Assembly (NCBI GenBank): GCA_027943335.1 | Contig: BSBK01002159.1 | Span: 310,001-374,000, forward strand | DNA: 64,000 bases | Reading direction: 5' to 3' | Source of the DNA: Chamaecyparis obtusa | Taxonomy: Eukaryota; Streptophyta; Pinopsida; Cupressales; Cupressaceae | In this document: piece after piece, positions 47,301 through 57,524 of the stretch | Layout: every line of letters starts with the position of its first letter | How positions within the stretch are numbered: position 1 is the stretch's first letter | The notes under the pieces: generated by a model | Database searches by the model: none | Told to the model about the DNA's origin: nothing | Seen by the model: only the letters and a program-made list of their open reading frames with translations | Translations under genes and position numbers: made by a program

Positions 47301-47861
47301 CATAAGGGACTGACTCAGGAACTCCCCACCTAAGGATCAAAAGGGTTAGAGGTAGAGTTCCTTCCAATGAAACCTTGGTGATATCTCCATAACAACAACA
47401 ATGATTAAGGATTTTGAGGGCTTTCTCAGACCTATAAAACTAGGTTGAGATGATGCCCAGTACTTGCAAGCCTGCATCATTGAGAAGAGATACATGTACA
47501 TGGATACATAATAAGACATATACAGATAGATCACTAGGATTGATACATCATGTGGACCTCAACTAAGTGAGTAAGTACGAATTTGTCCTGAATCATGAAA
47601 ACACATCAATCACATATATACATGATAACATGAGACATCATAGATAATAATGGTTAGATTCAAATCCTTATGTTAGCTCTATAAAACATAGATGATTTCC
47701 AATTTCATAAACATAGAATGATAATCATAAATGAGTGTATCTAAACATCTGATAAGCATATCATAATCTAGTTAAGCATAATTGTAAACATATGGTTGTA
47801 ACCATCATAATGTAAAATGTCCAAATAAAGTTAGAGTATAAGCATCTAAGAGGGTATTACA
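44341..47861 (-). mobile_element. 5' LTR of the 17.9-kb chromovirus
   Basis: This 3521-bp LTR runs on the + strand from TGTCATGGCC to GGGTATTACA. It aligns end to end with the copy at 29917. It differs by point changes, a missing block of about 155 bp and a 19-21 bp tandem duplication (GGTACTGCAACTATAAAT, near 45040-45082) absent from the other copy. It lies next to the PBS, so it is the 5' LTR of the - strand element. Confidence 0.9.
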
Positions 47862-48470
47862 ATGACGAGAGAATTAGTGTTCTTTATATGCTCAATAAGA
47901 CAAGTAGTTTGTGTAGCAAGTATATTAAATAAAAAGGAAATAATATGATTATGCTAGAAATGATTAAGTAAAATGAAATGACTACCAAAATTACTGGTAG
48001 AGAAACCATCAAGGGTGAAATGTACCTCATAATGACTTGTATATTTTTAGCCCAAAGGGGCTTTTATGGTACCGTGGTCATAGCCACCTGCATTTTTCCT
48101 TTTAACCTTCTCTCATTCATCACCCTTGAAGAACAAATAAACTACTAACTCTAAGTCCTTACAGTCCTTATAGAATTTATTTCCTTATATAGATAGACTC
48201 AACACCTCTTTTATTAGATCTTACAAGACATAGATCTCCATCTTATATACCGTTAGAGTACCATTTTTCCATCCATTTATGAATGCCTTAGTGACAAGTG
48301 GATCGCAGCCATGGAGTTTCTCCATGAAAGGAGTAACCCCACCAACAAAGATTTGTTCCCAAATAATAGGTCTATTATATCATTTCTCACAAGTGTTAGG
48401 CTTAACTCTAATTATTTCTCTACCGATGATATGTATGGGACCACTTGAGCAATATAGCTAAGCGTAAAGA
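47862..48470 (-). pseudogene. Upstream half of an unrecognised gag-like ORF
   Basis: Directly right of the 17.9-kb element the - strand reads GGVTPFMEKLHGCDPLVTKA, FINGWKNGTLTVYKMEIYV, GNKFYKDCKDLELVVYLFF, then HFTLDGF and NFGSHFILLNHF, finishing NTNSLV at the insertion. A few stops interrupt it. The frame continues in the half at 28481-29916 once the insert and one duplication copy are discounted. I know no characterised domain for this pattern. Similar ORFs are, to my recollection, common in conifer repeats, but that is not verifiable here. Confidence 0.5.
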
Positions 48471-48799
48471 AATTCAACATAGAAAAAAAATATAGAAACC
48501 CCCATAGTTAAAAATAGGGAATAAAATAGGCTAAAATATTCCATAATGCATGAGAAATCAAATATGACTAGACCAATAGTAATAATTAGTATTAAAGGCA
48601 TTGGCAATTTACTCAAGTTGGAAGATAAATAATGAGATTCTATGAGATTCAAAAGGATAGATCATACCCCATGTTCTAGTGAAAACATGTAGGGAGTAAA
48701 TAAACATGATGAAACATAAGGATGCCAACTTATGAAGCATTGACGTCATTAAGAAATTAATTTTTAAAACCAATGTGAATGGAATTATTGGCTTCCTAC

Positions 48800-49188
48800 C
48801 AAAATATTGAGTCCCTAACAACTCTTATATTAGCAAAATAATCAGTCATGTAGTTTACTTCCCTATAAATATTAGAGATAATAAATTCATTCAAAGAGCT
48901 TATCATATTCAAGCAATCTAAGATAATCCCTTGGATTGACCAAGTGGTCTTGTGGGCCCCTTTCAGGTAGTTAAAAATATTAAGAGAATTTATTTCAAGC
49001 CATGTCTTTCTAAGACCCTTAGTAAGTCATATTAAAACTAATATAAGTTGATTTAGCTTCAACAAAGTGGTTTGTCTAATTTCCAAATGGGAGGGCTACT
49101 ACTGAAACAAACCTAGGTCATTGTGATCACAAGCCACTCTTGCACAATTAGCAAGCCCCAAATTACCCTAGGCCACCTTGTCTGGACT
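48800..49188 (-). pseudogene. Non-LTR (LINE) retrotransposon RNase H fragment
   Basis: The - strand reads GNLGLANCARVACDHNDLG at the right end, then WLEINSLNIFNYLKGAHKTT, WSIQGIILDCLNMISSLNEF and IYREVNYMTDYFANI. This matches the plant LINE RNase H layout (GNPG..G.v.RDH, then I..D......L, then h.yREaN..AD.lAn). The N terminus, with the first catalytic Asp region, is cut exactly at the gypsy LTR start (49189). Several stops are present. Next to it, 48471-48799 shows nothing recognisable. Confidence 0.6.
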
Positions 49189-49903
49189 TAACACAAGGAG
49201 GGTAAGATAAGTGGGGCCAAGGGCTCACCCAATTACAAGACCACCTTGCAAAATAAAAAAATGGAAGCAATAACACAAAAAAGAAGAGAAGGGAAGCATA
49301 TCATGTTCATATATTCATACTTGATATATGTCGGGATGTGAGGCCTTCCTGATTGTGGCCAATACAAATAGGAATTAATTACAAAATAGAACAATCCTCC
49401 TACATCATGTGAGATCCTTGATCTCTAGCTTCCTTGTTCCTCCCTTCACAAAACCTATAATAGATCATTACATTTATATACAAGGCTACTGAATAGGTTA
49501 GCCCACTAGAATCTTCAAGATCCAGCATTGGAGAAAGAAATGACCCAAAATTAGGTCCACATATTTCCCAATGAGAAATCACAACATTAATATCATGACC
49601 AAATTTAATGCATAAGTTAGCCTAGAAAAAAGATCCAAAAGAAAACTCATCGGTGAACTAGGCTACCGAGAAACATAGAACACACCAAACCCACTTGGGG
49701 AAGAACACCACTTAGTAGAATAGAACACAAAAAATCTTGGTGAAAGGCACCATCTAGTAGAGATAACACACCACTGAATGGTAATCAATCTTGTTGGTGA
49801 ACAAACAAGAACACTCCACTAAGAACTATAAAGTAATTGCTGAGTACATCTAACAAGCTACCAAGATACAGGATTGTCATGAACCCAAGATGCTCCTGTA
49901 TCA
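49189..49903 (-). mobile_element. 3' LTR of the second small chromovirus copy
   Basis: This 715-bp LTR begins on the + strand TAACACAAGG (TGATGCAAGG in the other copy) and ends GCTCCTGTATCA. After it, GACACCCAGGG matches GACACCTGGGG at the same place in the relative. The left flank GGACT would be one target copy; its partner is not in view. Confidence 0.8.
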
Positions 49904-51250
49904 GACACCCAGGGCTGAAAATAAAATGATTCTCTGAATCATGAGTGAGGTACAACCTGAGTTGAATCCAACTCAGATTGAGAAATCCATGTAGAGTCTT
50001 TAATTGGTCTATTCATTCACTTTACTAAGTATTCCATGTAATCATTTTCTCTTGTGCTTCTGCCAAATCTTCATTCCAAAATCTATTCAACTTCTTCTAT
50101 TTGCTTCTTAGGATAATCACTTGGTATTGTCACTTCTTCATCAGGCTCATGATACTCATACAAATTTTCAATGTTTAATAGTGGCGATATGTCCATGTCA
50201 TTAGGTAACTCTACTTCATAAGCATTTCCAATGTCAAACTTCTTCAGTACCTTGCAAAGACCAAATTTCTTCATCTTCAACTTACTATATGTTCCAACAG
50301 GAAATATTCCTTTATTCAAATAAACCATTACCTCATCACCAACCTCAAAAATCTTATGTCTTCTTCACCTATCTATGCTATCATTGTATTTCTAATTACT
50401 CTTCTCCAACTTATTCCAACAGGAAATATTCCTTTATTCAAATAAACCATTACCTCATCACCAACCTCAAAAATCTTATGTCTTCTTCACCTATCTATGC
50501 TATCATTGTATTTCTGATTACTCTTCTCCAACTTATGTTTCACTTCGTCATGCAATGACTTCATAAATTCAGAAAATTATTCCACTTTAGCACACCTCTT
50601 CACTTCTCTAGGAATATCTTTCAAGTCTAATATACCTCTCGGTTGCATGCTAGTAATAATCTCAAAATGTTTCTTATGAGTACTCCTATTCACTAAATTA
50701 TTGTAGGAAAACTATGCTTGTGCTAACATTAAATCCCAATTACTCAGTTTGTCTCCAACTAAGCATCTCAACAGTTTACCCAAACTTCTATCTATAACCT
50801 ATGTCTTTCCATCAGTCTATGGATGAAATGTCAAACTATACTACAACTCAGTGTCCAACTTCTTCCATAGAGTCCTCCAAAAATAGCCAACAAACTTACT
50901 GTCTTGGTCAGAGATGATACTCCTTAGTAATCCATACAATTTGACAATCTCCTTGAAGAAAATATATGATATATGCATAGTATATGATTTTTTCCTACAT
51001 GGTATGAAATGTCCCATCTTGGAAAATCTATCTACAACATCAAATATGGAATCATTACCTCTTTTTGTCCTCAGTAAGCCAAGAACAAAATCCATGCTGA
51101 TATCGCTCCAAGGTTTCTCAGGAAAATAAATCATTGTATACAATCTAGTGTTCTAACTTAATCCTTTTGCAACTTGACAAACTCCACAACTCTTCACAAA
51201 TTTTTGAACATCCTTATACAGTTGTGGCCAAAAATACCTTTCCTTAGGAA
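49904..51250 (-). pseudogene. Integrase and chromodomain of the second small chromovirus copy
   Basis: The integrase core is seen as [11 protein letters not shown] (about 51090), [22 protein letters not shown] (about 50960-50900, in two parts) and broken downstream pieces. A tandem duplication (50292-50535) shifts the frame in the region after the core. The end reads [18 protein letters not shown] and [17 protein letters not shown] chromodomain follows after a stop: DYMEYLVK, RPIKDSTWISQSELD (about 50040-49970). Overall it is a dead copy of the 37100-38619 segment. Confidence 0.8.
50292..50535. repeat. 122-bp tandem duplication
   Basis: Two adjacent copies start TTCCAACAGGAAATATTCC at 50292 and 50414 and differ at very few bases. 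122 is not a multiple of three, so it breaks the integrase reading frame. The relative at 37100-38619 has a single copy, so this arose in this copy. Confidence 0.9.
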
Positions 51251-52200
51251 AACTCAATGTCTTATCAATGCCAAATAAAGTGTCCAGCCAAACCACTTTT
51301 ATGCTTCTTCTTTATCAAATTAGTTCTCATTGATCCTATCGGTATACATGATTGAATTCCTTTGAAAAACATATGTTCTTGGCTGAAATAGTCTTCCCAC
51401 TTACTTAGTTGATCTGGAATAGGTGCTCTACACATTCTCTATGGCTCAGAAAAATTAGGGTCTATTTTATACAAATTCTTTATATCATCAAAACCAAGAA
51501 CCTTGATTCTCATTTCAGTCATCAAATATCTTATTATACTTAATGCATCAACAATACAGTTAGATACTCCACTCTTATGTTTTATCACAAATGTAAATTT
51601 TTACAAATAATCAACACATTTCATATGTCTTTGATTTAACTTATTTTGACTACCCAGATATTGTAAAGTCTTATGATTAGTATACAACATATATTCCTTC
51701 CGCATCAAATAATCTCTCTATTTCTTCAGGACTTGAACAATAGCATAGAATTCTTGATCATATATAGAATATTTCCTTTTAATATCGTTCAACTTCTCAT
51801 TGAAGAAAGCAATAGGTTTACCTTCTTGACTCGACACATCTCCTATTGCACTACCACTTGCATCACATTCAACTTGGAATACCTTATTAAAATTAGGTAA
51901 ATCTAATATAGGCAATTCATCAACCTTCTATTTCAAAGTCTCAAAACTCTTATTCGCTCCATGCCTCTACTTGGATTCTCTATTATCTCCTCTCATTGTC
52001 TCGGTCATAGCATTGCAAATTGGACTAAAATTTCTGATGAACTTTCAGTAAAAAAATTCTAAATCATGCAATGATCTTACCTCACCCACATTCTCAAGTA
52101 TAGGCCACTCAAGTATGGCCTTAACCTTCTCAAGATCCATCTTCAAACCATTAGGTACATTATCTAAAATGATCTCATTGTACTCAATGAGCATCTTTGC
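51251..52200 (-). pseudogene. RNase H and RT remnant with deleted RT core
   Basis: RNase H shows [31 protein letters not shown] and [14 protein letters not shown] (about 51880-51720), close to the relative. Above it the frame passes from DNVPNG (pre-RT linker) straight into GLKMDLEKVKAILEWP (post-catalytic RT) near 52150. About 690 bp present in the relative, carrying the YLDD active site and MPFGLTNAP, is gone. The joint stays in frame. Confidence 0.85.
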
Positions 52201-53835
52201 AACCTCTTCAGGAACTTTATCTTCTTTTTTCTCACTTAGTTTGTTAGGAATCATAGCATAATAAACAACATTTCTCTTCAAATCCTTAAAAAATTGTCTA
52301 CCTTCCATCAAAAAACCTTTCAAATATTTACATATCTCACCAATAGATTCTTCAATCAAAGGTAACAAGATTTGTCTCTTTCCATTGACCCAAAGAGTAT
52401 ATTTGTGCAATCTTCCATCATACACAACATGTCTATCATATTGCCAAGTTCTACCCAACAAAATATGAAAACAATCCATAGGTATAATATCACACAACAC
52501 CTTATCATAGTACTTTCCAATTTTCAGACTTATAAAACATTTTTCACTTACCATAAGTGTATGTTCATCCTTGATCCATGAAATATGATAAGGCTTTGGG
52601 TGCTTCAATCTTTCCAACTGAAACTTTGTAACCATTTCCTCTGAGGCTAGATTCTCTGAACTTCCACTATCAATAATCACTTTCCAAACTTTGTTTGCAA
52701 CTCTACATCTGGTCTTGAACACACTCTTTCTTATTGGATCTTCCTTAGTCTTTTTACTCCATAATTCTCTTTTGATCATCAGGTTTCCTTCCTTCCCATG
52801 TTCATTCGGTGAATCTTCATGCACCAAAGCATTCCTTCTTCTACCAACCTTCTTTCTTGCATGTGTACACTCAAATGATCTATGTACCTCTTTTCCACAA
52901 TTGTCACAAGTTCCTCAGAATCCTCCTCTACCATATCCACCTTAGGAGTAATTAGCTTTTCCTCTAGATGAACTTTTACCTTTCCACTCAGTCTTTCCTT
53001 TGTCTTGATTTTTTTTGTCCTGATCAGATCTAGTAGTTGCACCATCTGATCTACCTCTTCCTCTAGGGAATCTACCACATCTTCCTCTTTGTCTTTGCTG
53101 ATACTTTTTAATTCAATTTCTCCTCATCTTTTAGTAAAATTGATAAGCCTCCTCAATACTCTCCATTTTGACAAAACTGATCTCTTCTTGAATAGAATTC
53201 CTTAACCCATTTAGGTACCTTGCAATCCTTTCCACCTCATCTTCAATATGTCCAAATCTGATATCTAACTTGTAAAATTCCTCAGTGAAAGACTTCATAG
53301 AGCTATCTTTCTACTTCAAAGTTTTCATTCTCCTTACTAGGTTAATCTAATAATCACAAGGTAGAAAATTTCCCTTCAACTTATTTACCATCTTATCCCA
53401 TACCATGATTTTGGTTTTACCTTTCTTCTTTTGATCTAATTTTAGATGCTCCCACCACAAGGATGCATGAACTTTCAATTTTTTGCTTGTAATTTTCACC
53501 TTCTTCTCATTCGATATGTTCTCATACTCAAAATATTTCTCCATCTCAGTGACCCACTCCATCAATTCATCTAGATCCACCTTTCCACTATACTCAGGAA
53601 GGTTAAACTGTGGTGTGGCCTTCAAACTTGTCAATGTTTGCAAGAATATTTCTTTTCCTTGATCTATTATAGGTGTATGTGAGGCTACCTCCTACACTTC
53701 TTCATATTTATCATCACTAACATCATCAAGATATCTTCCATGACGTTGGGTTGTCTCAACAACTTCCAATATAGAAACATTTTTTCTTAGCATATCAGCT
53801 AAACATGTATCTACATCTCTCCTTCCTTGAACCAT
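52201..53835 (-). pseudogene. Gag and protease of the second small chromovirus copy
   Basis: The start is the ATG at 53835-53833 (MVQGRRDVDTCLADML), parallel to the relative. The capsid block is FNLPEYSGKVDLDELMEWV, MEKYFEYENI, ASLWWEHL. The knuckle region is around 52900, heavily altered. The protease reads KVIIDSGSSENLASEEMV (about 52680), where the DSGSS motif is intact, unlike in the nested relative. IGKYYDKVLCDIIPMDCFHIL follows. The open run 52827-52045 (260 codons) joins protease to the deleted RT. Confidence 0.85.
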
Positions 53836-53972
53836 CTTGAAACCCTCTGCAATTGTAGGTTAGATTGCAATCTTCTACCCTACAAAAAATAATAAACTAG
53901 GGTTTACAAGAAGGAACATCGATCAAATATCTAGATTCATAAACCTAGATCAAACCTTTCTTTTATACCACT

Positions 53973-54642
53973 TGATGCAAGGAAGCTAAGATAAGTGGGG
54001 CCAAAGACTCACCCAATTACTAGACCACCTTGTAGAATCACAATATGAAAGAAATGACACAAAAAGGAGAGAAGAAAAGAAGATCATATTTATATATTCA
54101 TTGAAAATTGATACATTTCAGGTTGTGAGGCCTTTCTAGTTGTGACCAATACAAAAAAAATCAATTACAAAATAGAACAGTCCTCCTACATCATGCAAGA
54201 TCCTTGATCTCCAACTTCCTTGTTCCTTCATTCACAAAACCTAGACCATATCATTACATTTATACACAGGGATACCAAATAGGTTGTCCCAATAAAATCT
54301 TCAAGATCTAGCATTGGAGAAAGTGATGACCCAAATTTAGGTCCACATGTTTTCCAATGATAAATCCCAACATTAAGATCATTATCAAATTTTATGCATA
54401 AGTCAGCATAGACAAAAGATCCAAAAGAAAACTTGTCAGTGAACTAGGCTACTAAGAAACACAAAACACACAAAACCCACTCAGTGAACAGCACCACCAA
54501 ATAGAACATAACATAGAAAAGTCACTCAGTGAAAGGCACCACCGAAAAGAGATAGGACACCACCAAGTAATAACCAAGCTCATCCATGAACAAATAGGAA
54601 CAATCCACTGAGAGCTCCAATGTAGTTACTTCCTAGCATGAC
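53973..54642 (-). mobile_element. 5' LTR (cut) of the second small chromovirus copy
   Basis: It starts on the + strand TGATGCAAGGAAGC, two bases from a degraded primer site (CTTTTATACCA, about 53960-53970, - strand TGGTATAAAAG). Homology to 49189-49903 runs to GCATGAC at 54642, where the copia LTR begins. The remainder of this LTR should lie beyond the copia element, outside the window. Confidence 0.8.
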
Positions 54643-55961
54643 TGTTGATGATATTCCTATGGGGGAGTATCCTAGCAATGTTGGAAGCATGCTACAATGG
54701 TTGTGTGTTGCATTCATGATAGATTTTGTCATTGATGGCAACATATGTTATTAAGAAGCTCACAGATAGATTGCAGAGAATTGTACGAATATAGAGAATA
54801 GGCACATGTGAACTTAGACAAAGACTAATTGTTGTGTCCTAAGTCATCATCTGTGATCACACATATTTATGAGTTGATCTGAGAAAGATATGACTCCATT
54901 ACTAATGACTAGTTTTTAGGAGATAGAAACTGTGTTCTCATAGAGTTGATGGTAGAGCTTTGTGGATAAAGCTCATGATTTCTTGAGTTATGACATGCAA
55001 ACATAGGTTCATGTTGGACATTGGATTGAGAGATTATTTTGATCATATGGCATCATGATCATGTAGGTGATGTCAACTATGGTGTGTACATTGGCGAAGA
55101 TCTAATTGAAGGCTGACTTGGAACACGTTTCAAGTAATATGATATGCAAGACTAATAAACGGATCTAAATGACTAATTAATTTAAATACTATGTTGTAAA
55201 ATTGTAATAGATGTCTTGTGCATCTTTTCATGGGTCCATTTGTATTTTGTAAATAGGACTTATCTTATTAAGGCTGACTTGGATATAATTATTGTAACTT
55301 GCATTTAAGGACTGAGATCCTTGGAAAATAGGTGTGAGTCTACATATGTAAGATGCATAATGGAATGCGAGCTTGAGGCTTCATTAGATACTATTTAAAG
55401 AATAGTAGTTGTGCACTTTGGCACAAGGTAGATCTTGCTTGGTAGTGATTGAAGGCTGGAAGTGGTTTCAAAATAGAATTATCTCATACTTGAAGTTGGA
55501 AGGTTTGGAGAACCTGAGAGTGGCTTTGATTCTCAAATCTCTTGATCAGGTTGATGTATTGTACACCCTAATAGGGTTTGATTTCCCTTAACATGGGTGG
55601 ACTCCTAACAAGGTTGATTCCTTAATTGGGATCACATTGTAAAGACTTCTAATAGGGTCTATCCTTAATCAAAACCTGCCTATTGTAATATTCAGCTCCT
55701 AACAGGGTCAAAACTCTTAATAGGGTTATTATACTTATAGTGAAGATATTTTTGGGTACCTTCATCAATGGGTTTTTTTCCCTTAACATGGTTTTCCTTG
55801 AGAACAAATATTGGTGTTCATGTGTATGTGTTTTATTACTGCATTCACTTTTTCAGTTTAGTGTTTTGTTTTAAGTAACAAGTTTTGAAGTTAAACTATA
55901 TTGGAATCAACTAATTGACTCCCCCCCCCTCTTAGTTGATTGGGACACTATTATTATAACA
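54643..55961 (+). mobile_element. 5' LTR of the + strand copia element
   Basis: This 1319-bp LTR runs TGTTGATGATATTCC to TTATTATAACA. A TATTTAAAG promoter-like box lies near 55390. Between 55563 and 55800 about nine variants of CCTAACAGGG recur. A CCCCCCCCCTCTTAG run lies about 38 bases before the end, as in the other copia LTRs here. Confidence 0.8.
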
Positions 55962-55962
55962 A

Positions 55963-55975
55963 TTGGTATCAAAGC
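55963..55975 (+). other. Copia primer-binding site
   Basis: TTGGTATCAAAGC begins one base after the LTR. Its TGGTATCAAAGC core has one mismatch to the initiator tRNA-Met site TGGTATCAGAGC. Confidence 0.85.
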
Positions 55976-56022
55976 TCTTGGTCCTCAATCAAGAAGCCTA
56001 ACAACTTGAGGTAAAGTTCAGG

Positions 56023-57524
56023 ATGACATTATTCAAAAAAGAGAGTCATAAGTTTGATGCAGAAAATTTTGACACATGGAAGGAGAAGATGAAAAATCAT
56101 CTGATGTGTATGGGGTTGGAATATTGGCTCATTACCTATAAAGATGTACCTATCATAGGAGAGGAAGATCTTGAAATACTTGCTACTACTGAAGAAAAAA
56201 GGAGAAAGTTTGTATGTAATGTTGTTGCAATGGAAGCCTTGGTTAATGTACTATCTGATGGTGAATTCATAGAATTCAAAGATCTAACAAAAGAAAGTGA
56301 GATCTAGAAAAGACTAATTGCATTCTATGAAGGAGATGAATACATTAAGAGAGAAAATTTGTAGAATTGGAGAACAAAGATGGAGACAATACAAATGAAG
56401 GATGATGAAACAATAAGGTTGTATGTTTAGAGGGTATCTGAATGTGTGATTAGAATCAAAAACAATGGAGGCACATATATAGAAGATGAAGTCATAACTA
56501 AAATTATGAGATCTGTGACTCCTGCCTGCAAACCCAAAGTTCTTTCTTTGGAGGAGACCATACCACAATACAAAGACTTCACCAAAGAAATGTTAGTGGC
56601 TAAACTAATTACCTTCAAGACCGCAGAGCTAAAGGATAGACTACCTAAGGTGGAGACAACATTTAAAGCAACTAAACATAGAACTGGATTGTTTGAAGCT
56701 GGATCTAGTAGAGTAAGCAAGCACAATGAAGATCTTGGAGAATATTCTGAATAATTGGAAGGGATTCAATGGCTAGACAATCAAGTGGATGAGAAGATCA
56801 TGGCCCTAATTTCCAGGAGAGAAATGAAAGGAAAATGTAAGTTTGAAGGAAAATTACCTTTGAAATGTTTTAATTGCAATAAGGTTGGTGATTTTACATC
56901 TAGATGTCCAACTAGAGTACCTAAGCATAAGCCTAAATATGGTAAATACAAGAATGATAAGGAATATTACTATGCTAGTGATGGATCTGAAGATTTAGAT
57001 GGTGAATTCAATGATGTATTGGGTTTTGTTTCTATTAAAGAAGATGATCCTATCTATGAATAAAAAGCCTTAGTTTCTCATGTTGATAGGAAAACTGATT
57101 TGATAATTGGTAGTGGATGTTCACATCATATGACTTGTGACAAAGATAGATTCATTCAATTAAATAATTTTGTTGGTGGTATTGTAATATTTGGTGACAA
57201 TACTCCTAGAATGATTGTTGGTAAATGATCAATTACTTTGGATGGAAAAACTAATACTAATAATGTATTGTTTGTGGATGGATTAAAACATAACTTGTTA
57301 AGTGTTGGACAACTTGTGGATAAGGGGTATCATCTAGAATTCAAGGATGATCATTTCTCTATTAGAGGAGATAATGGAGAATTGATCACATCTAGTTTTA
57401 AGACTAGAGGTAATATATTTCAGTTAAACTCTACTGAGGTTAGTTGTTTTGTTTCAAAGATTGATGATAGTTGGTTATGGAATTGAAGGTTTTGTCATAT
57501 TAACTTTGACAACATGGTAAAATC
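56023..57524 (+). pseudogene. Copia gag, protease and pre-integrase, broken
   Basis: It starts at ATG 56023 (MTLFKKESHKFDAENFDTW). The gag UBN2-like region includes TWKEKMKNHLMCMGLEYWL and later IRSVTP-like and LSLEETIPQYKDF segments. A CCHC-type knuckle reads CFNCNKVGDFTSRC (about 56860), with Asp where His is usual. The protease motif is GSGCSHHMTCD (57109 on); the catalytic Asp is Gly (57109-57111). The pre-integrase segment LFVDGLKHNLLSVGQL and SWLWN...CHINFDNM ends at the insertion (57524). Stops occur near 56305, 56752 and 57061. Confidence 0.85.

Larger units (their letters stand above)
29917..47861 (-). mobile_element. 17.9-kb chromovirus-type Ty3/gypsy element with 3.6-kb LTRs
   Basis: Two near-identical LTRs (29917-33575 and 44341-47861) flank a - strand gag-pol. 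Flanks carry target duplications ATGAT (29912-29916) and ATGAC (47862-47866), one mismatch apart. Domain order on the - strand is gag, zinc knuckle, protease, RT, RNase H, integrase, chromodomain, which places it among chromoviruses, most like the Tekay/Del group. The C terminus ends in a chromodomain-like segment. Its pol is split by the 5.95-kb element at 36431-42380, and stops are scattered through the frame. Net length without that insert is about 12 kb. Confidence 0.9.
49189..54642 (-). mobile_element. Second copy of the small chromovirus family, decayed
   Basis: LTRs at 49189-49903 and 53973-54642 flank a gag-pol related to the 36431-42380 element throughout. It entered a LINE RNase H on the left. 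On the right its 5' LTR is cut at 54642 by the copia element starting TGTTGATG, so the last stretch is missing here. It carries more stops than its relative, a 122-bp tandem duplication (50292-50535), and an in-frame loss of the RT core (near 52150). Confidence 0.85.
54643..57524 (+). mobile_element. Ty1/copia element, 5' part (LTR, gag, protease, pre-integrase)
   Basis: The 5' LTR (54643-55961), tRNA-Met-type PBS and gag-pol start are present. The body is cut at 57524 inside the pre-integrase region by another copia on the opposite strand, and the rest should continue past the window. The left junction is inferred from loss of gypsy LTR homology exactly where TGTTGATG begins; ATGAC at 54638-54642 would be one target copy. 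Confidence 0.8.
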
